64,000 nt of DNA from Acinetobacter pittii ANC 4050 (GTDB taxonomy: Bacteria; Pseudomonadota; Gammaproteobacteria; Pseudomonadales; Moraxellaceae). Positions within the stretch are counted from its first letter, which is position 1. Every line of letters begins with the position of its first letter. Below are positions 44,728 to 53,964 of the stretch, in pieces. The DNA is taken from positions 1,114,954-1,178,953 of the forward strand of contig NZ_KB976987.1 in the NCBI RefSeq assembly GCF_000399685.1, in the 5' to 3' direction. Below the pieces are notes generated by a model. That model searched no databases and had not been told where the DNA came from. It was given only the letters and a program-made list of their open reading frames with translations. Both the position numbers and the translations under genes were made by a program.

Positions 44728-45059
44728 TGATATTTCCCCAATTTCAATGATGACTTCAAAATAATTTGTTTAAAGTAATAAAATTTAAATATGTAATAAG
44801 CTTATATAGAAGCAGTTTAGTGAAATTAGCTTCTAGAAATAAATATAGATATTGAGTCCTCTCAGTAAATTAATGAAACTTTAATTCCCAATATTAAAAG
44901 ATAAATATATTCAAAAATAAATCGCACGGCATTATATTTGTATAGGAATTATAAGACAAGAAATAATTTAAAATTTAACAAGTTCTAATCTAATAAAAAT
45001 TAAAAGCCCCACATTTAGGTTAAATATAGGGCTTTATTTAATATAGTCAAAAATTATAA
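44728..45059. other. AT-rich intergenic gap
   Basis: 332 bases between two minus-strand genes. The only structure is a weak hairpin with a GCCC/GGGC stem at about 45002-45038, downstream of aroC. No ORF or RNA gene recognised. Confidence 0.5.
45002..45038 (-). terminator. Probable terminator of the prmB-aroC operon
   Basis: Stem AAAGCCC / GGGCTTT with a long loop just beyond the aroC stop; the T-run on the minus strand is short. Confidence 0.5.
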
Positions 45060-46151
45060 CTATGGTTCAATTGGTGCAAATGGTGGAATTACATCTGCAT
45101 TTTGGGCACGATGGCGCAAGAAATGGTCCATGAGGACAATAGCCAACATTGCTTCTGCAATTGGAGTCGCTCGTACACCTACGCATGGGTCATGACGACC
45201 TTTAGTCAATACGTCAGTATCTTCACGATTTAAATTAATCGTTTTCCCTGGCGTTGTAATACTTGCAGTAGGCTTTAATGCAATAGCGACTCGAATGGTT
45301 TGACCACTTGAGATACCACCCAAAATACCGCCTGCATGGTTCGCCAAGAAGCCATTACTCGACAACTCATCACGTGTTTCATGACCAAATTGCCCGGCAA
45401 CTGCGAAACCGTCACCAATTTCTACCCCTTTAACCGCATTAATACTCATCATGGCATGAGCAATATCAGCATCAAGACGATCAAAAACAGGTTCACCCCA
45501 ACCTACAGGAACTTTTTCAGCTAAAATTTCTAGCTTGGCACCACAGCTGGTACCTTGTTCACGCAAAGATGTCACTAGTGCTTCAAAACGGGGAACAGCA
45601 TCGACATCACCACAGAAAAATGGATTATTCGGAACTTCATTCCAATCCAATTTTTCAGCTACTTCATTACCAATTTGGGTGACATGGCCGCGAATCAAAA
45701 CGCCGAACTTTTCTGCTAAATATTTTTTAGCGATAGCACCCGCTGCAACACGCATAGCAGTTTCACGAGCACTAGAACGTCCACCACCGCGGTAATCACG
45801 GAAACCATACTTTTGTGTATAGGTGTAGTCCGCATGGCCCGGTCTAAAGGTTTGCGCGATATTGCCGTAATCTTTGGATTTCTGGTCAGTATTACGAATG
45901 AGTAAACCGATTGGTGTACCCGTGGTTTTACCCTCAAACACACCAGAAATAATTTCAACTTGATCAGGCTCTTTGCGCTGAGTTGCAAATTTCGATGTAC
46001 CTGGCTTACGGCGGTCTAGATCTTGTTGTAGATCTTCTTCGTTTAGCTCAAGACCAGGTGGCACACCATCAACAATTGCCATGAGGCCAACGCCATGAGA
46101 CTCACCACATGTCGTTACACGAAAGAGTTGTCCAATACTGTTCCCTGCCAT
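45060..46151 (-). CDS. aroC: Chorismate synthase
   Basis: Converts 5-enolpyruvylshikimate-3-phosphate to chorismate with reduced FMN. 363 residues with the three family signatures: G-E-S-H-G (about 16-20), the R-x-G-x-x-D-Y-x-Y and [11 protein letters not shown] region (about 120-131), and R-H-D-P-C-V-G-V-R near 316-324. AAGGAG precedes the ATG. It lies 12 bases after prmB, so the two are cotranscribed, an arrangement common in gamma-proteobacteria. Confidence 0.96.
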   Translation of the reverse strand: MAGNSIGQLFRVTTCGESHGVGLMAIVDGVPPGLELNEEDLQQDLDRRKPGTSKFATQRKEPDQVEIISGVFEGKTTGTPIGLLIRNTDQKSKDYGNIAQTFRPGHADYTYTQKYGFRDYRGGGRSSARETAMRVAAGAIAKKYLAEKFGVLIRGHVTQIGNEVAEKLDWNEVPNNPFFCGDVDAVPRFEALVTSLREQGTSCGAKLEILAEKVPVGWGEPVFDRLDADIAHAMMSINAVKGVEIGDGFAVAGQFGHETRDELSSNGFLANHAGGILGGISSGQTIRVAIALKPTASITTPGKTINLNREDTDVLTKGRHDPCVGVRATPIAEAMLAIVLMDHFLRHRAQNADVIPPFAPIEP

Positions 46152-46163
46152 ATGTACAACTCC

Positions 46164-47171
46164 TTATGCTTGTTGCTGTTCAAATAGTTTTCTATAACGA
46201 CGACATTGTTCTGCGGTTAAAGCAAAAATGCCAGAACCACCTTTTTGGAAAGTAAGCCAGTTGAAATCGATGGTATTGAAGTTCTGACGCATAGCCCATT
46301 CAGAGTTACCAACTTCAATAACAATAAGACCATCTTCAGTTAAATAATCTGCTGCTTGAGCAAGCATTTTACGCACGAGGTCTAAACCATCTTGGCCTGC
46401 TGCCAAAGCAAGTTCAGGTTCATGTAAAAACTCTTCTGGTAAGTCAGCCATATCTTCGGCATCAACATACGGAGGGTTACTTACAATCAAATCATACTGA
46501 TTTTCAGCTGGAATCTTGGCAAATAAATCAGATTCAAGTAACGCAACTTGATATTGTTTATTGTGGTGTTCAACATTAATCGAAGCTACTTCTAAGGCTT
46601 CTTTAGAAATGTCTGTTGCATCCACTTCAGCATCTGGGTAAGCATAAGCCAAAGCTACAGCTATACAGCCCGAACCTGTACACATATCTAAAATACGTTG
46701 TGGTGTTTTAGGCTTTGCATTTTCTGGTAGGTTATTGAGAGCTTCGCGCATTTGACCATTTTCATCTAAGCAATAAGGTGCAAAACGTTGCTCAATTAAC
46801 TCTGCAATTGGTGAACGCGGAATAAGTACACGCTCATCTACATAAAATGGCTTATTAAAGAAGTAAGCTAAATTTAATAAATAAGAAGTTGGAATACGAT
46901 CATTAATACGACGTTCTAACAAACTTAAAAATTCTGCTTTTTCACTTGGTAATAATTTGGCATCTAGTATTTCTGCGTCTGCTGACCATTCAAGAGATAA
47001 GGTTTGTAAAACTAGTGCAGAACTTTCTGCAAAATAATCTTCAGTACCTTGTCCTAAATGTGCATCATGTTGACGTAATGCTGATACCCCAAAACGAATA
47101 AAATCTCGAATTGTTGATAAATTTTCAGCAGCTTCCTGTAAATGTTCAGGGCTAATCGTCGGTCGCTCCAC
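46164..47171 (-). CDS. prmB: 50S ribosomal protein L3 N(5)-glutamine methyltransferase
   Basis: A 335-residue SAM-dependent methyltransferase that modifies a glutamine of ribosomal protein L3. SAM loop D-M-C-T-G-S-G-C-I-A (about 164-173) and the catalytic N-P-P-Y (about 231-234) followed by V-D-A-E-D-M are typical of PrmB rather than PrmC. The start is a GTG with GGAG ten bases upstream; no in-frame ATG near by gives the conserved N-terminus. It is the first gene of the prmB-aroC operon. Confidence 0.93.
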   Translation of the reverse strand: MERPTISPEHLQEAAENLSTIRDFIRFGVSALRQHDAHLGQGTEDYFAESSALVLQTLSLEWSADAEILDAKLLPSEKAEFLSLLERRINDRIPTSYLLNLAYFFNKPFYVDERVLIPRSPIAELIEQRFAPYCLDENGQMREALNNLPENAKPKTPQRILDMCTGSGCIAVALAYAYPDAEVDATDISKEALEVASINVEHHNKQYQVALLESDLFAKIPAENQYDLIVSNPPYVDAEDMADLPEEFLHEPELALAAGQDGLDLVRKMLAQAADYLTEDGLIVIEVGNSEWAMRQNFNTIDFNWLTFQKGGSGIFALTAEQCRRYRKLFEQQQA

Positions 47172-47361
47172 TTAGGCGTCTCCAAAGGCAAATTTTGCAA
47201 AGTGACTATTCTACTGAGTGAGACCAAGCAACGCAACGCTTTGCCTTGTGAACCAGTGTTTTACACACCTATCTCTAACAATCACAGCTTAAAATTAGAA
47301 TACTTTGTTTTAATTAAGAAATAATGAAGTTTTAAGTAGCCATAAATTTAATTTATAAAAT

Positions 47362-47396
47362 AAAAAAGCGGTTTTTAAACATTGACCGCTTTTCGT
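47362..47396 (-). terminator. Terminator after the trpB-like gene
   Basis: AAAAAGCGGT / ACCGCTTTT hairpin just beyond the stop codon of the minus-strand gene. Confidence 0.85.
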
Positions 47397-47407
47397 CTTG
47401 AATTGGC

Positions 47408-48613
47408 TTAAAGCTTAAGCTTCTCTGCTACATAATCAGAGTCTTTATCTCCACGTCCAGAGAGATTAACCACAATCATGGTTTCTTTCGGTAGTTGAGG
47501 CGCTTCACGAATTGCCCAAGCGACCGCATGTGAACTTTCAAGTGCAGGAACAATGCCCTCAACACGAGATAAGGTCATAAAAGCCTCTAAACATTCTTGG
47601 TCAGTTGCAGTGCTATATTCAACACGTCCTAAATCTTTTAAGAAGCTATGTTGTGGCCCAACACCCGGATAGTCCAATCCTGAGGCAATAGAATGCACCG
47701 GTAACGGTTCACCAGCTTCATTTTCAAGCACGTAACACGCCATACCATGAATTTGGCTTGGCTTACCTAAGGTTAAAGTTGCCGAATGCATGTGAGTTTC
47801 TAAACCATGTCCTGCTGGTTCAACGCCAACTAATTTCACATCTGAATCATTTAAAAAGGCTGTAAACGCACCAATTGCATTTGAACCCCCACCGACACAT
47901 GCCACCACATAATCCGGATTTTTTCCAAAACGATGATGCGTCTGCTCTTTAATTTCATGACCAATAATCGATTGAAAATCTCGTACCATTTTTGGAAATG
48001 GATGTGGTCCAACTACAGAACCAATGGCATATATAAAGTTTTTAGGATCTTTTAAATATTCTTCAAATGCACTATCTACAGCATCTTTTAAAGTTGCTGT
48101 ACCACGTGTAACTGCTACCAAATGAGCACCCAAAATTTTCATTTTGACCACATTAGGATGCTCTTTTTCGATATCTACTTGCCCCATGTAGATTTCACAT
48201 GGAATACCCACTAAAGCACAAGCCGTTGCTAAAGCGACCCCATGCTGACCCGCACCTGTTTCAGCAATAACCTTCTTTTTGCCCATATATTTAGCAAGTA
48301 AGGCCTCACCTAAGCAGTGATTAATTTTGTGGGCACCTGTGTGATTTAAATCTTCACGCTTTAAATAAATTTGCGCACCGCCTAACTGTTCTGACAGACG
48401 CTTAGCATGAAATAAAGGACTTGGACGGCCTACATAATTTGAAAAAAGATCTGATAGTTCATTTTGAAATTCCGCTGTATGGCGAATTTCTTCATAAGCA
48501 ACATTAATTTCATCCATTGCTTCTTTTAAATGTGGTGGTATGAATTGACCGCCATATTCACCAAAAAATCCCTGTTCATTCGGTAAAGCAATACCATTAA
48601 TTTGATGTTGCAT
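47408..48613 (-). CDS. trpB: Tryptophan synthase beta chain, stand-alone copy
   Basis: 401 residues with the complete PLP-enzyme pattern of TrpB: F-G-x-Y-G-G-Q-F, the PLP lysine in [17 protein letters not shown], and the phosphate-binding G-G-G-S-N-A-I-G. It condenses indole with serine. No trpA or other trp gene is adjacent; instead it follows the MoxR/VWA genes by 36 bases on the same strand. It is therefore either a second TrpB serving indole salvage or a relocated sole copy. GAGGAT precedes the ATG. Confidence 0.88.
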   Translation of the reverse strand: MQHQINGIALPNEQGFFGEYGGQFIPPHLKEAMDEINVAYEEIRHTAEFQNELSDLFSNYVGRPSPLFHAKRLSEQLGGAQIYLKREDLNHTGAHKINHCLGEALLAKYMGKKKVIAETGAGQHGVALATACALVGIPCEIYMGQVDIEKEHPNVVKMKILGAHLVAVTRGTATLKDAVDSAFEEYLKDPKNFIYAIGSVVGPHPFPKMVRDFQSIIGHEIKEQTHHRFGKNPDYVVACVGGGSNAIGAFTAFLNDSDVKLVGVEPAGHGLETHMHSATLTLGKPSQIHGMACYVLENEAGEPLPVHSIASGLDYPGVGPQHSFLKDLGRVEYSTATDQECLEAFMTLSRVEGIVPALESSHAVAWAIREAPQLPKETMIVVNLSGRGDKDSDYVAEKLKL

Positions 48614-48649
48614 ATCATCCTCTTTTTTAAATTATTAAAGTTATCAAGT

Positions 48650-49837
48650 TTATCGAGAAAGGTAGCGCGTTAAATCCTCAATGCCTTTTAGCGTCATTGA
48701 ATACATATGATTTTCAAAAATCTCTTTAATCCAACCAATGGTTTGAGTGTAATGCCAATACCCTTCAGTTTCAGGGTTTAACCACGCTGTTTTATCAAAA
48801 TGTTGACGTAGGCGACGTAACCAAACCTCACCTGTTTCATCATTCATATATTCAACCGAACCACCCACTGATTTCAGCTCATACGGTGCCATACTGGCAT
48901 CACCTACCACAATTACACGGTAGTCGCGTCCGTAGGTATGAAACAAATCCCACGTATTCATGCGGGTCGCTGTTCTTCGGTAATTATCTTTCCAGACATA
49001 GTCATAAAGACAGTTATGGAAATAAAAGTATTCGAGTGTTTTAAATTCAGTTTTAGCTGCACTAAAAAGTTTCTCACATTGAGCAATGTGCGCATCCATC
49101 GAACCGCCCACGTCAAACAACATGAGTACTTTGATTCGATTACGACGCTCTGGCACCATCTGAACATCCAAGATACCTTGTTTGGCTGTTTCTCGAATAG
49201 TTCCGTCAACGTCTAACTCTTCGGCTGCCCCTTGGCGAGCAAATTTGCGTAAACGGCGTAAAGCAATTTGCATCTGACGAGTACCAAGAACTTGGTCATC
49301 ATCTAGATTTTGGTATTTACGCTGTTCCCAGACTTTAACCGCCGAACGTTTACGGCTCGGCCCACCAATTCTTACGCCTTCTGGATGGTCACCAAAAGCT
49401 CCAAAAGGTGAAGTTCCACCTGTGCCAACCATACGGTTACCACCTTGGTGTTTCTTGTGCTGTTCGCGTAATCGCTCTTCCAGCATTTTCATCAGTTCTT
49501 CTAAAGAACCTGCTTTTTGGAGTTCTGCCCGTTGTTCAGGAGTTAAATGCTTTTCGAGAAGTTCTAAATCGAACCAGTCTTTTGGCAATTTATGAACTTG
49601 CTTAAGCAACTCATCGATATCAAAAGTTTCAATGCCATCAAAGTAATCTTTCATGGCACGATCAAACTTATCAAAAAAGCGCTCATCTTTAACTAAAATA
49701 GTTTTAGCAAGCTGATAAAACTCTTCTTGATCGGCAAAAACTAAGCCTTCACTCACTGCACGGTTTAAATCAATGAGTTCACGAGTAGTAACTGGAACAC
49801 CATATTTACGTAAGGTGTAAAATAACCGCACAAACAT
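48650..49837 (-). CDS. VWA domain protein (CoxE-like)
   Basis: 395 residues. The C-terminal half is a von Willebrand factor A domain whose metal site reads D-V-G-G-S-M, the variant common in the CoxE-like group, instead of D-x-S-x-S. The N-terminal half is helical and charged. The gene follows a MoxR ATPase gene by 15 bases, the usual MoxR-VWA pairing, which is thought to act in chaperone-like assembly or metal insertion of a client complex. The client is not identified. GGGAG precedes the ATG. Confidence 0.87.
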   Translation of the reverse strand: MFVRLFYTLRKYGVPVTTRELIDLNRAVSEGLVFADQEEFYQLAKTILVKDERFFDKFDRAMKDYFDGIETFDIDELLKQVHKLPKDWFDLELLEKHLTPEQRAELQKAGSLEELMKMLEERLREQHKKHQGGNRMVGTGGTSPFGAFGDHPEGVRIGGPSRKRSAVKVWEQRKYQNLDDDQVLGTRQMQIALRRLRKFARQGAAEELDVDGTIRETAKQGILDVQMVPERRNRIKVLMLFDVGGSMDAHIAQCEKLFSAAKTEFKTLEYFYFHNCLYDYVWKDNYRRTATRMNTWDLFHTYGRDYRVIVVGDASMAPYELKSVGGSVEYMNDETGEVWLRRLRQHFDKTAWLNPETEGYWHYTQTIGWIKEIFENHMYSMTLKGIEDLTRYLSR

Positions 49838-49852
49838 GGGTTACTCCCTCCC

Positions 49853-50704
49853 TTAACGTCGAGACATGAAAGCCAAGCGTTCGAGAAGTTGTACATCCTG
49901 CTCGTTTTTGATGAGAGCACCATATAAAGGTGGAATCGCTTTAGATGTATCTCGATTACGTAATACATCTTCTGGCATATCATCTGCCATGAGTAAACTT
50001 AACCAATCAATTAACTCAGAAGTCGATGGCGGTTTCTTCAAATTAGGAATTTCACGTAGTTTAAAGAACACCTGTAAAGCTTCGTTCACCAATGTTGCAG
50101 AGATATTGGGGAAATGAACCGCAATGATTTCTCGCATGGTCGCTTCATCTGGAAATTCAATGTAGTGGAAGAAACAACGACGCAAGAAAGCATCGGGTAA
50201 TTCTTTTTCATTATTCGAAGTAATAATGACTATTGGACGTTGTGTTGCGGTAATTGTTTCATTCGTTTCGTAAACATAAAAAGACATTTTATCGAGTTCA
50301 TGCAGCAAGTCATTTGGAAACTCGATATCAGCTTTATCAATTTCATCAATTAATAATACGCAGCGCTCTTCACTCGTGAAAGCTTCCCACAATTTACCGG
50401 GCTTAATATAGTTCTTAATATCGTAAACTCGGTCATCACCTAACTGGCTGTCTCGTAAACGAGAAACTGCATCATATTCATACAACCCTTGCTGCGCTTT
50501 GGTTGTAGATTTGATATGCCAAGTAATCAGTTTTAAACCTAAGCTTTCTGCTACTTGTTCAGCAAGTAAAGTTTTCCCCGTGCCAGGTTCACCCTTAATC
50601 AGTAAAGGCTTTTGCAAAGCACGAGCTGCTTTTACAGCAAGCTTAAGACTATCAGTCGCGATATATTGATCTGTACCAGTAAAATGTTGGGTATCAGCAG
50701 ACAT
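49853..50704 (-). CDS. MoxR family AAA+ ATPase
   Basis: 283 residues with Walker A G-E-P-G-T-G-K-T (about 38-45), Walker B L-L-I-D-E-I-D (near 118-124), sensor T-S-N-N-E and R-R-C-F-F-H arginine finger region. Family members work with VWA proteins as chaperones; here the partner is the next gene. AAGGT precedes the ATG. It lies in a minus-strand run ycgL, membrane protein, moxR, VWA. Confidence 0.92.
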   Translation of the reverse strand: MSADTQHFTGTDQYIATDSLKLAVKAARALQKPLLIKGEPGTGKTLLAEQVAESLGLKLITWHIKSTTKAQQGLYEYDAVSRLRDSQLGDDRVYDIKNYIKPGKLWEAFTSEERCVLLIDEIDKADIEFPNDLLHELDKMSFYVYETNETITATQRPIVIITSNNEKELPDAFLRRCFFHYIEFPDEATMREIIAVHFPNISATLVNEALQVFFKLREIPNLKKPPSTSELIDWLSLLMADDMPEDVLRNRDTSKAIPPLYGALIKNEQDVQLLERLAFMSRR

Positions 50705-50733
50705 GTAAAGACCTTATTTTTCTATTTCAATGG

Positions 50734-51096
50734 TTAGATGGAACGCATGTTTTTGTTAGTTGAATATTTTGACCAACAATATCCAATCACCAAACCTAGA
50801 CCAACTACAAACAGAATTAAAGATAAATTTGACCAAATTAACGGACTATCTTTAGTTAAAACACCAAAAAGGAGTCCAAAAATAGCAGGTGCCACAGATG
50901 CATTCGGCCCCTCAGACACTGTTGGTGTGACTAAAATAGCAAATACCACAAGCCAGCTAATTGCACCAAGAGTTGTAGGAAGACGGCGCATTAATCGCCA
51001 CCAACACCACAAAGCAATAATAGCGCCTATTCCGTAAGCTGTTAAAGCAATAACACCTTCAGGAACAACGTCCAAAAAAGAAAATAATTGATTCAT
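50734..51096 (-). CDS. Small membrane protein of the MoxR operon
   Basis: 120 residues from the ATG at 51096 (a longer in-frame start would overlap ycgL). Four hydrophobic helices (roughly 15-33, 40-60, 66-80 and 90-108) and a basic C-terminal tail. No family was recognised. It sits 16 bases after ycgL and 29 bases before moxR, so co-transcription is likely. Confidence 0.72.
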   Translation of the reverse strand: MNQLFSFLDVVPEGVIALTAYGIGAIIALWCWWRLMRRLPTTLGAISWLVVFAILVTPTVSEGPNASVAPAIFGLLFGVLTKDSPLIWSNLSLILFVVGLGLVIGYCWSKYSTNKNMRSI

Positions 51097-51112
51097 TATT
51101 CCAGTTTGATCT

Positions 51113-51418
51113 TCACGCACCACGTAAGCCCTCTGGTTCAACTGCATTTGGGTTAATTAACCCTTCTGGCGGCATCTGAATAAAGAAACCTTTTGTTTGT
51201 AATGAGTCTAAAACATGTAAAACGTTAACACGCGCCAATTTACGTGTTGGAGCTAACTCTAAATGCATGACAAACGTTGCACGACCAAACGCTTGTAAAA
51301 CAGCTTCAGGAACATTTTCAAACGGATCAGCTTGCTCCGCATCGTCAGGATAGTTTGGACGAGCAATATACATGTACATTTCATCTTTTTTGCTCGATCT
51401 ATAAATATCACAGTGCAT
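51113..51418 (-). CDS. YcgL domain protein
   Basis: 101 residues matching the YcgL family: an N-terminal [15 protein letters not shown] start, F-x-x-V-P-E-A-V-L-x-x-F-G and a C-terminal G-F-F-I-Q-M-P-P segment. Function is unknown in all bacteria. In Pseudomonas the gene is next to rnd; here rnd lies 3.7 kb away with accessory genes between. The ribosome binding site is weak. Confidence 0.88.
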   Translation of the reverse strand: MHCDIYRSSKKDEMYMYIARPNYPDDAEQADPFENVPEAVLQAFGRATFVMHLELAPTRKLARVNVLHVLDSLQTKGFFIQMPPEGLINPNAVEPEGLRGA

Positions 51419-51880
51419 TTCAAATCAACTCTTGAACTAAGGACAGCATACATGAAAAAAAACGACACACACACGTAGGTTTGTTTACGCATCAGTCGTT
51501 TTTTTAATTCTTGAGAAATATTAACCTACAACATTGATTAAGGTCGATAATTACTTTGTTGTAAACAAGAATGGAATTTTACCAAATTCATATAACCACA
51601 TGATTTAAAATGATAAATTAAAAATCTATTTTACTAAAATAAAATCAGTTTTAGGACTGGCAAAAAAGCATTCATTATTGAATACTTGTTGATAGCTTTC
51701 TTATAAGATTTATACTTAAACTATTAAAAATAATAAATTTCTTTTTTACTTGTTTAAGAATATACACTTGAGTAAAACTTTTAACTACTTCACTACACAT
51801 CACCAGATATTATTTAACTCGTTTAATAGCGAGATATGTTTTAATAAAGTATCTTGTTCATAGATATGGAGGACAAAATT
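51419..51880. other. Intergenic gap with orphan hairpin
   Basis: 462 AT-rich bases. The only strong structure is the inverted repeat at 51457-51505; no protein gene was seen. It separates the conserved ycgL operon from the small-gene stretch. Confidence 0.45.
51457..51505. terminator. Terminator-like inverted repeat without an obvious gene
   Basis: AAAAAACGAC and GTCGTTTTTT flank a 28-base interior. T-runs on both strands fit a bidirectional intrinsic terminator, but the genes on both sides run away from it. Confidence 0.5.
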
Positions 51881-52045
51881 ATGCCTCGTGGTGATAAAAC
51901 TGCTTATACAGCCAAGCAAAAACGTCAGGCCAAACATATTGTTGAGAGTGAAGTAGATAGAGGTCATTCTGAAGAAGAAGCCGAACGAATTGCATGGTCT
52001 ACCGTCAATAAACAAGATGGTGGCGGTAAGAAAAAGTCTCATTAA
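51881..52045 (+). CDS. Small basic protein of a conserved P-R-G-D-K family
   Basis: 54 residues from the ATG at 51881, which has a perfect GGAGG eight bases upstream; an in-frame ATG nine codons earlier lacks one. Very charged: starts M-P-R-G-D-K-T-A-Y-T, contains E-E-E-A-E-R-I-A-W-S-T-V-N-K and ends in G-G-G-K-K-K-S-H. Similar tiny proteins are widespread and poorly understood, sometimes labelled plasmid stabilisation protein without proof. Monocistronic with a strong terminator. Confidence 0.78.
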   Translation: MPRGDKTAYTAKQKRQAKHIVESEVDRGHSEEEAERIAWSTVNKQDGGGKKKSH

Positions 52046-52056
52046 TATATAAAAAT

Positions 52057-52095
52057 AAAATACTTCTTTAGCTCAAACTAAAGAAGTATTTTTAT
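52057..52095. terminator. Bidirectional terminator
   Basis: AAATACTTCTTTAG / CTAAAGAAGTATTT perfect stem with a 6-base loop between convergent genes. Confidence 0.93.
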
Positions 52096-52116
52096 CTAAG
52101 CACTTATTCATTTGCT

Positions 52117-52452
52117 CTAGAAAACTCGAGAGCTTTTTATATAGTCATCGCTTACTTGATTTAAAGCATTCAAAATAGCGCTATCCTCATGGCTTAATAA
52201 AGCCTGATTAAGTCTTTCCATATAGGAAATAAGCTTAGTTTTAGAGGCATGGGAAAATTCAGTCGTTACTGCTTCATCTTCATATAAGAGTACATAACTA
52301 CGGGCAAAACCATAGATTAGGTAAACGGCTGCTTTTTCTTTTGTATTCTGAGATTCTTTAAGAGACTGTTCACAAGCATTTTTTAAATCTTTAAATGCAT
52401 CTGTACCAGTAGATTGATTTTTGAAGTTTAAAAGTATTGTTTGGAAGTTCAT
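52117..52452 (-). CDS. Hypothetical helical protein
   Basis: 111 residues from the ATG at 52452 (113 from an ATG two codons earlier that is too close to the GGA ribosome binding site). Mostly helical and acidic, no signal peptide or membrane helix, and no recognised domain. It stands alone between terminators in the small-gene stretch. Gene status rests on the open frame and the ribosome binding site. Confidence 0.55.
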   Translation of the reverse strand: MNFQTILLNFKNQSTGTDAFKDLKNACEQSLKESQNTKEKAAVYLIYGFARSYVLLYEDEAVTTEFSHASKTKLISYMERLNQALLSHEDSAILNALNQVSDDYIKSSRVF

Positions 52453-52584
52453 ATCCATATTCCACTCAAAAAATAAAGCTACAGAAGAAGATGGAAGCTG
52501 TCAAATAAAAACCTGATTAATATAAGTTTAATTGTAAATAATTTTATATATGCTTCTTTTAGGTCACGAAAAATCATGCAATAA

Positions 52585-52613
52585 AAAACCACTCTTATTT
52601 TAAGAATGGTTTA
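52585..52613 (-). terminator. Terminator
   Basis: AAACCACTCTT / AAGAATGGTTT stem with a 4-base loop, just beyond the stop of the gene at 52632. Confidence 0.8.
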
Positions 52614-52631
52614 GTTAAAACCTATCAATGA

Positions 52632-52898
52632 TTAGAAGCTTATTTCAATTGTGATTGTAGTACCTGAATGTTCAATATCAGTTGAGACATTAAAACCTCT
52701 ACTTTTAAGCTCCTCTTCAACCAATGTAAGATGATCAGGACTTATGGCATCAACAGGAAACCAAAAATTTGCTTTTCGCTTCCCCTCCTTAGATTCTGAC
52801 TCAGTACCAGTTAAAATTTTTTCCAATATGACATCTTGATTTATTTTAAAATTTTTAGCATTTTGCCGAGCTTGTTCAGCATTAAAGTTATTAAGCAT
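52632..52898 (-). CDS. Hypothetical protein, ribonuclease-inhibitor-like fold possible
   Basis: 88 residues, not recognised with confidence. The C-terminal half (about 40-88) alternates strands and a helix: A-N-F-W-F-P-V-D, a helix E-E-E-L-K-S-R-G-F, and T-I-T-I-E-I-S-F. This pattern suggests a small alpha/beta domain distantly like RraB, but that is speculative. GAGAG precedes the ATG. It is monocistronic with its own terminator in the probable accessory region. Confidence 0.58.
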   Translation of the reverse strand: MLNNFNAEQARQNAKNFKINQDVILEKILTGTESESKEGKRKANFWFPVDAISPDHLTLVEEELKSRGFNVSTDIEHSGTTITIEISF

Positions 52899-52995
52899 AT
52901 TTATCTCTCTAATTATTAATTTATCTAATTTTATAACATAAAAAAGCGATATAAGTTTTAGTGTTATGTAGTTAAATTCATTTAAAGATATAAGT

Positions 52996-53847
52996 TTATT
53001 GATTCAATAAATTTTCTACCCACTCGATAAATTTTCTAGCATTTCTATTCTTAAAATCTTCCTTATTTGGTATGTAGTAACATAGCTTTGATTGAACTGT
53101 TTTAGTTTCAAACTCTTGTAAAAGATTCGCTTTAACAAACCTATGGGCCAGTGTATGAGAGCAAAATACTAATCCATTGGCAGATAAGGCTTCATGTATC
53201 CCAAAAATCTCCTGATCAAATTTCTTAATTGTTACCCTCTTTTGATCCCATTCATTTTCCTCAAACCAAGCCTCTAGAGGTGTACTTGGTAATGCCTTAT
53301 TTTTCCATTCTGTTGTAAATAAAGTTATTGGCTCACTCGGGCATCTAAGTGGATCAAGTTTAGATGAACCAAACATATTAAAAGAATCATATTTAATAAT
53401 ATCTTGAGACTGGACGAAAGATATGTCGCCATATCGGATAGGTAAGGTATATAAATGATTTTCTAAAACTTCACCTGTAGAAAATTCCACTGAGATATCG
53501 GGATGCAATTGATAAAATTCATTTATTGAAGGAATTAATACCATTGCAGCTAGTGAAGACGTACTCGCCACTCTCACTACGTTTCCATTTACCGTTATTT
53601 CATCTAAGGCTTCTTCAATTTTACGAAATCCTTCAGAAATTGCCCCAGCGAGTCTTTCTCCTGTTGTTGTAAGCGTGATTTTTCTTACTTGTCGGTGAAA
53701 TAAATCAACATTTAATCTACTTTCTAGATTCGTAATATGATGCGAAATTGCAGTTGGTGTGAGTGAAAGTTCTTCAGCAGCCAACTTAAAACTACCTAAT
53801 CGAGCTGCTGACTCAAATGCTTTAAGGGCTTGCAAAGAAACTTGCAT
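52996..53847 (-). CDS. LysR family regulator (GcvA-like), divergent from an azoreductase gene
   Basis: 283 residues from the ATG at 53847, five bases after GGGAGA; an upstream in-frame TTG is unnecessary. The helix-turn-helix (L-G-S-F-K-L-A-A-E-E-L-S-L-T-P-T-A-I-S-H-H-I) and the L-x-x-F-E-S-A-A-R start place it in the GcvA/AmpR branch. It is divergent from an azoreductase-like gene with a 9-bp inverted repeat between them, so that gene is its likely target. Effector unknown. Confidence 0.88.
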   Translation of the reverse strand: MQVSLQALKAFESAARLGSFKLAAEELSLTPTAISHHITNLESRLNVDLFHRQVRKITLTTTGERLAGAISEGFRKIEEALDEITVNGNVVRVASTSSLAAMVLIPSINEFYQLHPDISVEFSTGEVLENHLYTLPIRYGDISFVQSQDIIKYDSFNMFGSSKLDPLRCPSEPITLFTTEWKNKALPSTPLEAWFEENEWDQKRVTIKKFDQEIFGIHEALSANGLVFCSHTLAHRFVKANLLQEFETKTVQSKLCYYIPNKEDFKNRNARKFIEWVENLLNQ

Positions 53848-53865
53848 GCTTTCTCCCAATAATAC

Positions 53866-53892
53866 TTATAGGTGAACCAAAATCATCTATAA
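53866..53892. promoter_or_regulatory. Inverted repeat, probable LysR operator
   Basis: TTATAGGTG and CATCTATAA are complementary at 8 of 9 positions and separated by 9 bases. They lie in the divergent promoter region, 20-45 bases before the LysR start. Confidence 0.55.
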
Positions 53893-53964
53893 ATATAATT
53901 TTCTCGTTTGTCAACTTATCTTTTAAAACTCAAAATAAATTAAATCTTAATTATTATGGAACTA

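Noticed and set aside
48938..49216. 92-codon plus-strand ORF opposite the VWA gene
   Set aside because: Antisense shadow within a conserved gene; no ribosome binding site.
48650..50704. MoxR-VWA pair as a defence system
   Set aside because: The pair lies in a conserved housekeeping-like run with ycgL and trpB; no effector or nuclease gene is associated.
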